Source: Miltoncostaea sp036826475 (GTDB taxonomy: Bacteria > Actinomycetota > Thermoleophilia > Miltoncostaeales > Miltoncostaeaceae). From it: a DNA stretch of 64,000 nucleotides. The stretch lies in the NCBI GenBank assembly GCA_036826475.1, contig DAISWG010000002.1, positions 33,834 through 97,833 on the forward strand, in the 5' to 3' direction. How positions within the stretch are numbered: the stretch's first letter is position 1; every line of letters begins with the position of its first letter. Both the position numbers and the translations under genes were made by a program. Below, piece by piece: positions 1-7,612 of this stretch. The notes beneath the pieces were generated by a model. The model ran no database searches. It saw only the letters and a program-made list of their open reading frames with translations, and was not told the origin of the DNA.

Positions 1-308
1 CACGGCCCGTCGGCAAGCACCAGCTGCCGGAGCTCGTCGTCGGCCAGCCCGTCGAGCTCGCCGAGTTCGATCTCCGCGCCTGACCGAACATCCAGCGCGA
101 TGCCCGCTCCGACGAGACTTGCGCGCACCTCAGCTAGTCGCTCGTCTAGGAGAGCGCGAGTGCAGGGATGTGCTTTGCTTACATGCGGCGTGGCGATGAC
201 GATCCGCGCACCGTCCGAATGCAGCGCACGTGCCAGGTCCAAGGCCTCCGTCTCCGACGCCGGGCCGTCATCAATCCCGTGGAGGAGATGGGTGTGGATC
301 TCGATCAC
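1..308 (-). CDS. CpsB/YwqE-type PHP-domain protein-tyrosine phosphatase (partial)
   Basis: The reading frame starts at GTG 308 and runs off the left edge, leaving about 102 residues. The N-terminus reads IEIHTHLLHGIDDGP, the metal-binding motif of the PHP family that includes CpsB and YwqE, and ATPHV near residue 42 supplies a further conserved His. Known members are manganese-dependent phosphatases that remove phosphate from the tyrosines of bacterial BY-kinases controlling capsule or EPS assembly. Here it diverges from exactly such a kinase, 86 bases away, which strongly supports the role. No clear Shine-Dalgarno precedes the GTG. The C-terminal half, with the remaining metal ligands, is outside the window. 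Confidence 0.85.
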   Translation of the reverse strand, partial: MIEIHTHLLHGIDDGPASETEALDLARALHSDGARIVIATPHVSKAHPCTRALLDERLAEVRASLVGAGIALDVRSGAEIELGELDGLADDELRQLVLADGP

Positions 309-394
309 AGCCGTCAGGCGGGTTGCGCCTCCCGGCCACCCGGGGGGTTCCGCGATCCTAGCGGACGCCGCCTTCGGGCGAGCGAGGAGAAGCC

Positions 395-2029
395 GTGAGT
401 CTTGAGACGTGGCGGAGCGGCCGGCTCGAGCCGGACGACCTCGCGCCGAAGGACACCGGCCTGAAGCGGTACGTCCGCGTCTTCCGCGAGCGGTGGCTGC
501 TGATTCTGGCGGCTGTCGTGATTTCGGTGATCGGCGCCGTCGCGTTCTCCCTGAGCTCCGACAAGAGCTACGACGCCGAGGCCGTCCTCCAGGTCACGCC
601 GGTCGGTCGGGATGACGGGACGTTCACGGGGATATCCGTCGTGCGGGAGGCGTCGGACCCCAGCCGCGACATCGAGACCCTCGCCGGGACGGTCGGCACC
701 CAGCCGGTGTACGACGAGGCGCGGAGGCTTCTCGAGAAGACCGGCGGCCTGCCGAGCGGCGACATCTCGGCCGACGCGGTCCCCATCGCCAACAGCTTTC
801 TGATCTCCGTGACCGCGAGCGAGGGGGACGCCCGGGACGCGGCACGCGTCGCCAGCGCCTTCGCCGCGGCGATCATCAACGTGCGCAACACCACCTTCAA
901 CGAGCAGGTCGGCCAGACGATCGAGAGCCTGCAGGCCTCGCTGCCGTCCGCCCAGTCCGACCCCACCGCGCGTGCGACGGTGCAGGAGCGCATATCTGCG
1001 CTCCGTGCCCTCCAGGGCGGCCCGGATCCGTCGATCACGCTGCTGACCGAGGCGGGGATCCCCTCCTCACCGAGCTCGCCGGGCATGCGCCTGGTCGTCA
1101 TCGCGGGCTTGCTGGTCGGTCTCTTCTGGGGGAGCGGCGCCGCGCTCATCGCGGACAGCCTGCTGTCGCGGGTGCGCCGCGAGTCGCAGCTGCGTGAGGG
1201 ATTCGAGCTGCCGGTGCTCGCCCGCGTCGCGCTCGCGAAGGGCCAGAAGGTCGGCGTCGCCGCGCTCTCCCCGCGCGACCTCGACGCACGCGCCCAAGAG
1301 GGATACCGGACACTCCGGCAGAACCTGGAGATGCTGCGCCGCAGCGGCGACACCGGGCGCATCGTCGTCTTCACGAGCGGGGAGCCGTCCGACGGGAAGA
1401 CGACGTCCGCCATCAACACGGCGGCGGCGCTGGCGGAGAGCGGCTACCGGGTGATCCTCATGGACCTCGACATGCGTCGCCCCTCCATCGGCGCGACCCT
1501 CGGGCTGACCTCGCTCAACGGAACGGCCGACGTCCTGGCCGGCCGTGTGAGCCTCGACGAGGCGCTCGTGACGGCGCGCGGCTACGGCAACCAACTGATG
1601 CTGCTCCTCTCGGATGCCGTCGAACGGCCGCGGGTTGAGCTCATGACCAAGGTCGCCATCGGCGAGCTGCTCGAGGCCGCCCAGGCACGTGCCGACTTCG
1701 TCATCGTCGACACCGCGCCGCTGGCCGTCGTCGCCGACGCCCTGCCGATCGTGGCCGCGGCCAACGACGTCTTCATCAGCGTCCGGCGTGGACACACACG
1801 CCTCGCGGCCTTGCGGCGCCTGACGGACACCCTCGCCTACTATGACGTCCGCGTCCGCGGCTTCGTCCTCATCGGCGCCGAGCTCGACCGAGGCGGCGAG
1901 GAGAACCTGTACTACGGGCAGATCCCCGACCGTGGACGCCAGTCGTCGGCGCCCGACCCTGCGCCCGCGCCCGCGCGCGAGGCGCCGGCGGTGACCAAGG
2001 CGACCGGAAAGCGACTCCGCCCGAGGTAG
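395..2029 (+). CDS. Wzz/BY-kinase: polysaccharide chain-length regulator with tyrosine autokinase domain
   Basis: The protein has 544 residues and starts at GTG behind GAGGAGA. Transmembrane segments at about 34-53 and 231-253 bracket an extracytoplasmic Wzz-like region. The cytoplasmic C-terminal half carries BY-kinase motifs: Walker A GEPSDGKTTS with Lys335, Walker A-prime VILMDLDMRRP at about 353-363, and Walker B FVIVDT with Asp439. It would set chain length and regulate export of an extracellular polysaccharide, with the divergent CpsB-like phosphatase as its partner. The usual C-terminal tyrosine cluster is missing: only LYYG remains, followed by a Pro/Ala-rich basic tail, so autophosphorylation control may differ. 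The family call is sure; the substrate polymer is unknown. Confidence 0.93.
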   Translation: MSLETWRSGRLEPDDLAPKDTGLKRYVRVFRERWLLILAAVVISVIGAVAFSLSSDKSYDAEAVLQVTPVGRDDGTFTGISVVREASDPSRDIETLAGTVGTQPVYDEARRLLEKTGGLPSGDISADAVPIANSFLISVTASEGDARDAARVASAFAAAIINVRNTTFNEQVGQTIESLQASLPSAQSDPTARATVQERISALRALQGGPDPSITLLTEAGIPSSPSSPGMRLVVIAGLLVGLFWGSGAALIADSLLSRVRRESQLREGFELPVLARVALAKGQKVGVAALSPRDLDARAQEGYRTLRQNLEMLRRSGDTGRIVVFTSGEPSDGKTTSAINTAAALAESGYRVILMDLDMRRPSIGATLGLTSLNGTADVLAGRVSLDEALVTARGYGNQLMLLLSDAVERPRVELMTKVAIGELLEAAQARADFVIVDTAPLAVVADALPIVAAANDVFISVRRGHTRLAALRRLTDTLAYYDVRVRGFVLIGAELDRGGEENLYYGQIPDRGRQSSAPDPAPAPAREAPAVTKATGKRLRPR

Positions 2030-2102
2030 CCCGGGCAGCGGGGGCGCCCGGGCCGCCGTCGCGGGCCGCCCGTCCGACTGCGACCCTCGACGAAAGGTGC
2101 CC

Positions 2103-3392
2103 GTGCGCAGCGTGATCGTCCCGGCCTTGGTGTCCTGCTCCGCGCTTCTCGGAGCCGTGATGTTCACCGGGTCCCCGTCCACCGCCGCCTCGTCGGGCGG
2201 CGAGGCCGGGCACACGGCCCTCGAGCATCGCGCATACGCGTCTGCGATCTACGCGCAGGAGACGCTTCGGCGGGCACTCCGGGTCGAGACGGTCGCCAGG
2301 GCGATGGTCGGTCGGGCGCAGGACCGCACGCTGACGAGCCGCGCGGCACGTCACGCGAGGAACCGTGCACATCGGGTCCTGGCGAGAGCCCTGAAGTCGC
2401 GTCACAGCGCCCGTGTGATGATGGGCGCCACGTCCGACCTCCGGGCGGACTCACGCGCCCGCCTCGTCAGCAACCAGGCCGACCTCACGTCCGAGCGCGC
2501 AGTGAGGACGGCGCGGCGCGCCACGCGCTGGATCCGCGGCGCGACGGTACTGTCGGGTCTGGCGCCGCGCGCCCCGGGCGCGCCTGCCCCGGGCATCCCC
2601 GAGGGCGTCGTGCCGGCGGCGCCCCCGGTGCTGAGCTTCGACGGCAGCTTCGAGACCGGAGACTTCTCGCAGTGGTCCGACGTCGAGCGTGTCGCACAGG
2701 ACCGCATCCGGCTCGTCACGAACCCCGTCCGGCTCGGTCAGTTCGCCGCTCGGTTCGAAGTCCGCGACGGCGACAAGCCCAGCTCGTCGGGGGAGCGTGC
2801 CGAGATCGCGCTGCACTACGACGGGCAGGAGCAGGAGGGTGACGACTTCTACTACTCGTTCTCGTTCATGCTCCCGCCGGATTGGGTGCAGGGCCGCCCG
2901 GGCTTCCGGATCCCGCTGCAGTTCCACGGGGTGAACGCCGATCTGGGCGGACGGAGCACCTACCCGCCGGTCGCGCTGAACTTCGTGCCGCCGCAGGGCG
3001 AGCCCAATGGACGCGGTGGTGGGGGCCTCTGGCTCGAGACTCACGGCGGGGATCTCCTGAAGAGCGGCTACAAGGCCGGCTTCGCCGCTCCGGTGCTCGG
3101 CGCTCCGGTCCAAGCGGGCGTGTGGCACGACCTCATCCTCCACGTCGTGTGGCACCGGTCGGCCGGTCGCGTGACGATCTGGCACAAGCTCGCAGGTGGG
3201 CGGGACTGGACGGTCGTGACGGACCTCCGCTCCGTACCGACGCTCCAGTTCATCTCGTCCCCTCTCAGCGTCTCGAAGGTCTACATGCGGCAGGGGCTCT
3301 ATCGGGCCGACTTCACGAACGGCGTGGACGTGATCTACGAGGATGCGACACGGCGGGCACCGACCTTCGCCGATGCGGCGAACGGACTGTGA
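2103..3392 (+). CDS. Exported heparin-lyase-I-like (polysaccharide lyase fold) protein
   Basis: A 429-residue exported protein. GTG 2103 is preferred over GTG 2097 because the ribosome-binding sequence GAAAGG (2092-2097) would overlap the earlier codon. A signal peptide (about 1-29) is followed by an Ala/Arg-rich, probably helical, region to about 160. A C-terminal concanavalin-A-like domain then begins at SFETGDFSQW and includes GDKPSSSGERAEI and the WHDLILHVVWH strand pair. This pattern is typical of proteins annotated as heparin lyase I family (PF14099). A homologous C-terminal domain lies at 17918-19282, at the far side of the same locus. It may trim or bind the surface polysaccharide made here. 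Enzymatic activity is not proven by sequence. Confidence 0.75.
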   Translation: MRSVIVPALVSCSALLGAVMFTGSPSTAASSGGEAGHTALEHRAYASAIYAQETLRRALRVETVARAMVGRAQDRTLTSRAARHARNRAHRVLARALKSRHSARVMMGATSDLRADSRARLVSNQADLTSERAVRTARRATRWIRGATVLSGLAPRAPGAPAPGIPEGVVPAAPPVLSFDGSFETGDFSQWSDVERVAQDRIRLVTNPVRLGQFAARFEVRDGDKPSSSGERAEIALHYDGQEQEGDDFYYSFSFMLPPDWVQGRPGFRIPLQFHGVNADLGGRSTYPPVALNFVPPQGEPNGRGGGGLWLETHGGDLLKSGYKAGFAAPVLGAPVQAGVWHDLILHVVWHRSAGRVTIWHKLAGGRDWTVVTDLRSVPTLQFISSPLSVSKVYMRQGLYRADFTNGVDVIYEDATRRAPTFADAANGL

Positions 3393-3572
3393 CCTCGGCC
3401 CGCGCCCCGCGCCGGAGGCCGGAACCGGCTGCCGGCATCGCCCGGCCCGACCGCCGCAATCCACCCGCCGGGGCCGTCGGTCCCAGGGAACCACGCGAAT
3501 CGCACGACGTCGTCCCGGCTGCCGATATTGCTGGACGACGAACCAGTTGACCGGCTCGACCTCTGGAGTCCC

Positions 3573-4346
3573 ATGACCTCGAAGATGACCTCCCAGGCAC
3601 CTCGCTCGGCGGAGATGCACGCCGGCCCCGGCTTCCGCGTCCGCCTCGCCATCCCGCGCCCCGATCCGGACATGCTGCGCGACCTCGCGCGATACGACAC
3701 CCCGGAGATCTCCGACCAGCTCAACCGCCTGTATGCCATCGATCCGGAGGTGCACGGGCTGAGCGGGCTCGACCGGCCACTCGTCGGCCCCGCCTGCACA
3801 GTGCGCTGCTTCCCCGGTGACAACCTCATGGTCCACAAGGTGCTCGACGTGGCCCACCCGGGCGACGTGGTCGTGATCGGCGCGGGCGGCTCGCGATCGA
3901 ACGCCGTGCTCGGCGACATCATCTCCACGAAGGCCCGGCACCGGGGCATCGCGGGCTTCGTGGTCGACGGCCTCGTGCGCGACCTGCCGGCCATCCAGGA
4001 ACTGGACTTCCCCGTGTATGCGCGAGGCACGACGCCGATCGGGCCGCTGCACCGCGGGCCGGGCGAAATCAACTTCCCCATCGCCTGCGGAAGCGTCGTC
4101 GTCAACCCCGGCGACATCATCGTGGCCGATGCCGCGGGCGTCGTCGTGGTGCCGCGCCCCATCCTCGCCGACCTGCTCGAGCGGATGCATGCGAAAGCTG
4201 CCGGCAGTGCCGCATACCTCGAGGCGGTCCAGCGCGGCGACTTCAGCAACGCCTGGGTCGATGCCGAGCTCGAGCGCCAAGGCTGCCTGCTCGAGGATCC
4301 GGCCGTGCCGGAGCCGGGCTTCCCCCCGACCCACACGGTCTCCTGA
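3573..4346 (+). CDS. RraA/HMG-aldolase family protein
   Basis: The frame codes 257 residues from ATG 3573, which has GGAG just upstream; an in-frame upstream start at 3528 lacks such support. The fold is that of RraA-like proteins (4-hydroxy-4-methyl-2-oxoglutarate aldolases, formerly mis-annotated as menaquinone methyltransferases). Asp115 and Arg136-Asp137 form the D-X20-R-D motif of metal-dependent members, with GFVVDGLVRD around it. Such enzymes cleave or decarboxylate small 2-oxo acids. It is the first gene of a compact run with two ATP-grasp ligases and a DUF1932 dehydrogenase (to 7559), so a role in a small-molecule pathway feeding surface-polymer decoration is inferred. The substrate cannot be told from sequence. 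Confidence 0.82.
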   Translation: MTSKMTSQAPRSAEMHAGPGFRVRLAIPRPDPDMLRDLARYDTPEISDQLNRLYAIDPEVHGLSGLDRPLVGPACTVRCFPGDNLMVHKVLDVAHPGDVVVIGAGGSRSNAVLGDIISTKARHRGIAGFVVDGLVRDLPAIQELDFPVYARGTTPIGPLHRGPGEINFPIACGSVVVNPGDIIVADAAGVVVVPRPILADLLERMHAKAAGSAAYLEAVQRGDFSNAWVDAELERQGCLLEDPAVPEPGFPPTHTVS

Positions 4347-4363
4347 GCGCGCCGGGCGGGAAC

Positions 4364-5518
4364 GTGCGACGCCGCGCCCTCACGACCCGGGCCCGGCTCG
4401 AGTCGGAATGGGATCTCGCCCGCGCGGTCGTCGCAGGGCGGCTCGCGCGGCGGGGCCGAGCGATCAGACGGAATCGCGCGGCCTTCTATCGGTCCATGTG
4501 GGACGCTGCCGCGCAGGAGGTGGGCGTCACGGTGCGCCCCGGCGCCGGCGGCGTGATGCTCATCGATGTCGGCCAGGCGGTGGTCGCGGTACGCGAGACC
4601 TCCTGCTCCATCGACGGTCCCGACGTCCGGGAGGCGGCAGGGGACAAGGTCGGCGTGTACGGGCTGCTCGCCGGGATGGGTATGCCGATCCCGGCCAACG
4701 CGACCTTCACCCTCGGGGACCTCGCCGAGGCTGAGCGGTTCGCTGCTGATCGGGGCGGTGCCTGCGTCGTGAAGCCGGCCCGCGGCACCGCCGCCGGCCG
4801 GGGCGTGACGACGGGGCTGGTCTCGTCGGCGGACATCAGGCGTGCGTCCGCCATGGCCGCGGCGGAGGGTGCCCGCGCCCTTCCAGGTGGCCCGCGGAAC
4901 CCCATCGCCCGGCTGCGACGGCTCCGCCGCCAGCTTCCGCACATCCCCCTGCTCATCGAGGAGCAGGTACCTGGCCACAACTATCGGCTGCTCTATCTCG
5001 ACGGCGTCCTGATCGACGCCGTGCGGCGGGGCCCGCCGAGCGTCGTGGGGGACGGCGTCAGTTCGCTCGACGCCCTCGTCCGGAGGCTCAACGACGCACG
5101 GCTGCGGGCAGGAGGTCAGCGCGGGCAATGGATCGTCACCCTCGACCTCGACCTCGACCGCACGCTGGCAGGACAAGGCCTCCGGCGGTCGTCCGTCGTC
5201 GCCGAGGGCGTCCGGGTGACGCTCAAGACGGTCGTGAACCAGAACGACCCTGAGAGCAACCACCCGGCGCGTGACGAGGTCTGCGAGGACCTGGTGCGGC
5301 TCGGTGCGGCCGCGGCTGGGGCGGTGGGCGCGCGCTTGGCGGGAGTGGACGTCATCACCCCCGACCCCTCCGTCCCGCTCGAGGACGCGGGCGGCCGCAT
5401 CCTGGAGGTCAACACCACGCCCGGTTTCGCGATCCACCTCAACGGCCACCCCGGTTCGATCAACCCCGCCACCGTGCTCCTGCGCCACCTGTCGGGACGC
5501 GAGCTGGCATCGGCATGA
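4364..5518 (+). CDS. ATP-grasp ligase resembling the cyanophycin-synthetase/glutathione-synthetase group
   Basis: A 384-residue protein from GTG 4364, 17 bases after the RraA-like gene. ATP-grasp features in order: VVKPARGTAAGRGV (about 136-148), EEQVPGHNYRLLYLDG (about 199-214), RRGPPSVVGDGVSSL (about 221-235) and the metal-binding ILEVNTTPGF near 350. The GHNYR and VVGDG motifs resemble the central ATP-grasp domain of cyanophycin synthetase, but the N-terminal and Mur-ligase domains of CphA are absent. The enzyme should activate a carboxylate as acyl-phosphate and join it to an amine. Its stop overlaps the start of a second ATP-grasp gene (ATGA), implying coupled expression. Substrates are unknown. 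Confidence 0.8.
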   Translation: MRRRALTTRARLESEWDLARAVVAGRLARRGRAIRRNRAAFYRSMWDAAAQEVGVTVRPGAGGVMLIDVGQAVVAVRETSCSIDGPDVREAAGDKVGVYGLLAGMGMPIPANATFTLGDLAEAERFAADRGGACVVKPARGTAAGRGVTTGLVSSADIRRASAMAAAEGARALPGGPRNPIARLRRLRRQLPHIPLLIEEQVPGHNYRLLYLDGVLIDAVRRGPPSVVGDGVSSLDALVRRLNDARLRAGGQRGQWIVTLDLDLDRTLAGQGLRRSSVVAEGVRVTLKTVVNQNDPESNHPARDEVCEDLVRLGAAAAGAVGARLAGVDVITPDPSVPLEDAGGRILEVNTTPGFAIHLNGHPGSINPATVLLRHLSGRELASA

Positions 5519-6711
5519 GCGTGCCGCAGCCTCCGGTCGTCATCCTCGGGGGGAACGCCTCAGCGCTATCGGTCGCACGTCCCCTGGCCGCGCGGGGCAT
5601 CCAGGTGTACGCGATCGGCGTGCCGTCGCACGTCGCCGCCTCCCGATTCGTCACGCCGATCCTCGTCAGGCCCGCCGATGACGAGGAGGAGGCCTGGACG
5701 GAGGTGCTGCTCAACGGACCCGGCCGCCGCCTGGAGGGCGCGGTCCTGCTTGCCGCAGGGGACGTCGGCCTGTCTCTCATCGCCCGCCACCGCGACCTTC
5801 TCGCCGAGCGCTTCCTGCTCGACGAGAGCAACGTCGCCGCCCAACTGGCCATGCTCGACAAACGCCAGTCGTACGACTTGGCGGCGGAAGCGGGCGTGCC
5901 GACACCGAGGTACTGGCACGTCCGCGGCGGGGATGACCTCGAACGCGTCCGGGACGAGTTGGTCTACCCGCTGCTGGTCAAGCCGATCCTCTCCCACGAG
6001 TACCAGGCACGTTTCAGCGGCAAGTTCCGCACCGCCCGCAGCTGGGACGAGGTCGCCGCCGCGTTCGCTGAGCTGACGGGCGCCGGTCTCGACGTGATGC
6101 TCGTCGAGGCCATCGAGGGGCCGGACTCACTGCTCTGCAGCTACTACACGTACCTCGATCGGGATGGGGAGCCCGCCTTCGACTTCACGAAGCGGATCAT
6201 CCGGCGCCACCCGGTCAACATGGGCATCGGGTGCTACCACGTCACCGACTGGAACCCCGACGTGGCGGCCCTGAGCCTCCGTCTGTTCCGCCACGTCGGC
6301 CTGCGGGGCCTGGCCAACGCCGAATTCAAGCTCGACCGGCGCGACGGCACGTTGAAGCTCATCGAGGTCAACGCGCGCTTCACCGCCGCGAACTGCCTCC
6401 TCGCCGCCGCTGGACTCGATCTGGCGGGATACGTCTACTCGCGCGTCGTGGGGGATCCGCACGGAATGCCCGACCGGTATCGCACCGGCTTGCACCTCTG
6501 GCAGCCGGGCACTGACCTGCGGGCGCTCCTGGAGCTCAGGCGCCGCGGCGAGCTCGGCGTCGGGGGGTGGCTGCGGAGCCTCGCCCACCGACAGACGTTC
6601 GCCTTCTTTCGCTGGGACGACCCCGGCCCGGCGGTCGCGCTCGCGCTCTCGCGACTCAGGAAGGGCGCCGCCATGACCTCCGCCCCGCCCCGGACGGCGG
6701 TCCGCGCGTGA
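5515..6711 (+). CDS. ATP-grasp carboxylate-amine ligase
   Basis: The protein has 398 residues and starts at an ATG overlapping the previous stop by four bases. A Rossmann-like pre-ATP-grasp N-terminus (VVILGGNASALSVARPLAARG) leads into ATP-grasp motifs: YPLLVKPILS, the EAIEGPDSLLCSYYTYLD segment, and LKLIEVNARF as the metal-binding strand. Families of this type (D-aspartate ligase-like and carbamoyl-phosphate-synthase-like) form amide bonds using ATP. Two ATP-grasp enzymes of different subfamilies side by side suggest successive amide-forming steps on one molecule, or two alternative amine donors. The C-terminal 50 residues are basic and unlike the core. The family call is confident; the function is not. 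Confidence 0.8.
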   Translation: MSVPQPPVVILGGNASALSVARPLAARGIQVYAIGVPSHVAASRFVTPILVRPADDEEEAWTEVLLNGPGRRLEGAVLLAAGDVGLSLIARHRDLLAERFLLDESNVAAQLAMLDKRQSYDLAAEAGVPTPRYWHVRGGDDLERVRDELVYPLLVKPILSHEYQARFSGKFRTARSWDEVAAAFAELTGAGLDVMLVEAIEGPDSLLCSYYTYLDRDGEPAFDFTKRIIRRHPVNMGIGCYHVTDWNPDVAALSLRLFRHVGLRGLANAEFKLDRRDGTLKLIEVNARFTAANCLLAAAGLDLAGYVYSRVVGDPHGMPDRYRTGLHLWQPGTDLRALLELRRRGELGVGGWLRSLAHRQTFAFFRWDDPGPAVALALSRLRKGAAMTSAPPRTAVRA

Positions 6712-7559
6712 GCCCTCGGGCGACCGTCGCGATCATGTCCACCGGGGACATGGGATCGGCGGTCGGCGCGCTCCTCGTCGCCGGAGGGCACCGCGTCGTG
6801 ACCCCGGTCGGTGGACGTGATCGGCGCACCGTCGAGCGGGCCCGCGAGGCCGGCATCGTGGCGCTTCCGGACTTGGCGGCGGCGATCGGGGAGGCCGAAC
6901 TGATCGTCTCCGTCGTCCCCCCCGACCGGGCCCTCGCCGTGGCGGTCGACGTCCGCGCCGCCAGCGGCGCCGCCCGGAGGGGGGCGGTCTACCTCGATGC
7001 CAACTCCATCGCCCCGGCGACGGTCGGGAGGGTGGCCGACGAGCTCGCGGCGACACCGCTCGAGCTCGTCGACGGCGCGGTCTACGGGTCATCCAGCCGG
7101 CTCGCCGGACACGGGACAGTGCTGTTGAGCGGCCCGGCGGCCGAGCGGGTCGCCGACATGGTGGGCTCCGCGCTTCCCGTACGGGTCGTCGGGGACCGCG
7201 TCGGGCAGGCCTCCGCCCGGAAGATGCTGCTCGCTGGACTGACGAAGGGGCTCTGCGCGCTGATCCTCGACCTCGCGGCCATCGCCGATGCGGCCGGCGA
7301 GCTCGGTCCGGCGCTCGGCGACTACCGGGAGTTCTACCCCGGGGTCATGGAACTCGTGGACCGCATGCTCCCCACATACCGGCATCATGGGAGACGCCGG
7401 GCCGAGGAACTCCGGGAGCTCGCCCAGCTCGCGCACGAGCTGGGCGTCGATGCACCCATGCTCGCCGAGGCCGAGGGCGTCACGCGCCGTCTGGCGACGC
7501 CGGGCGAAGGCCCCGCACTGCTGACGCGCGTCCTGGAAGACATCCACGCGTCCAGGTGA
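6708..7559 (+). CDS. NAD(P)-dependent dehydrogenase with DUF1932 C-terminal domain
   Basis: Start GTG 6708 overlaps the preceding TGA (GTGA), giving 283 residues; a longer frame from 6567 would overlap the upstream gene heavily and is rejected. The N-terminus VAIMSTGDMGSAVGALL is a dinucleotide-binding fold like that of 6-phosphogluconate and beta-hydroxyacid dehydrogenases. KMLLAGLTKGL contains the catalytic-type Lys of that superfamily, and the region from about 190 matches DUF1932 (6PGDH-like C-terminal domain). It is the last gene of the coupled cassette and is followed at once by an 8-bp hairpin. A reduction or oxidative decarboxylation step in the same unknown pathway is inferred. Confidence 0.78.
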   Translation: MSPRATVAIMSTGDMGSAVGALLVAGGHRVVTPVGGRDRRTVERAREAGIVALPDLAAAIGEAELIVSVVPPDRALAVAVDVRAASGAARRGAVYLDANSIAPATVGRVADELAATPLELVDGAVYGSSSRLAGHGTVLLSGPAAERVADMVGSALPVRVVGDRVGQASARKMLLAGLTKGLCALILDLAAIADAAGELGPALGDYREFYPGVMELVDRMLPTYRHHGRRRAEELRELAQLAHELGVDAPMLAEAEGVTRRLATPGEGPALLTRVLEDIHASR

Positions 7560-7579
7560 CCCTCCCCCGATGGGGAGGG
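7560..7579 (+). terminator. GC-rich hairpin after the ATP-grasp/dehydrogenase cassette
   Basis: CCCTCCCC and GGGGAGGG form a perfect 8-bp stem closed by a CGAT loop, starting one base after the stop at 7559. No T-run follows. The hairpin argues that the next gene begins at GTG 7613 rather than at the overlapping GTG 7556. Confidence 0.5.
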
Positions 7580-7612
7580 CGCGGCCGCTCGCGTCGGCGG
7601 ATACTGCGGCTC

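Noticed and set aside
7556..7612. GTG 7556 as the start of the NHL protein, coupled to the previous gene
   Set aside because: An 8-bp hairpin lies directly after this codon, and the extra 19 residues would give an overlong basic signal-peptide n-region.
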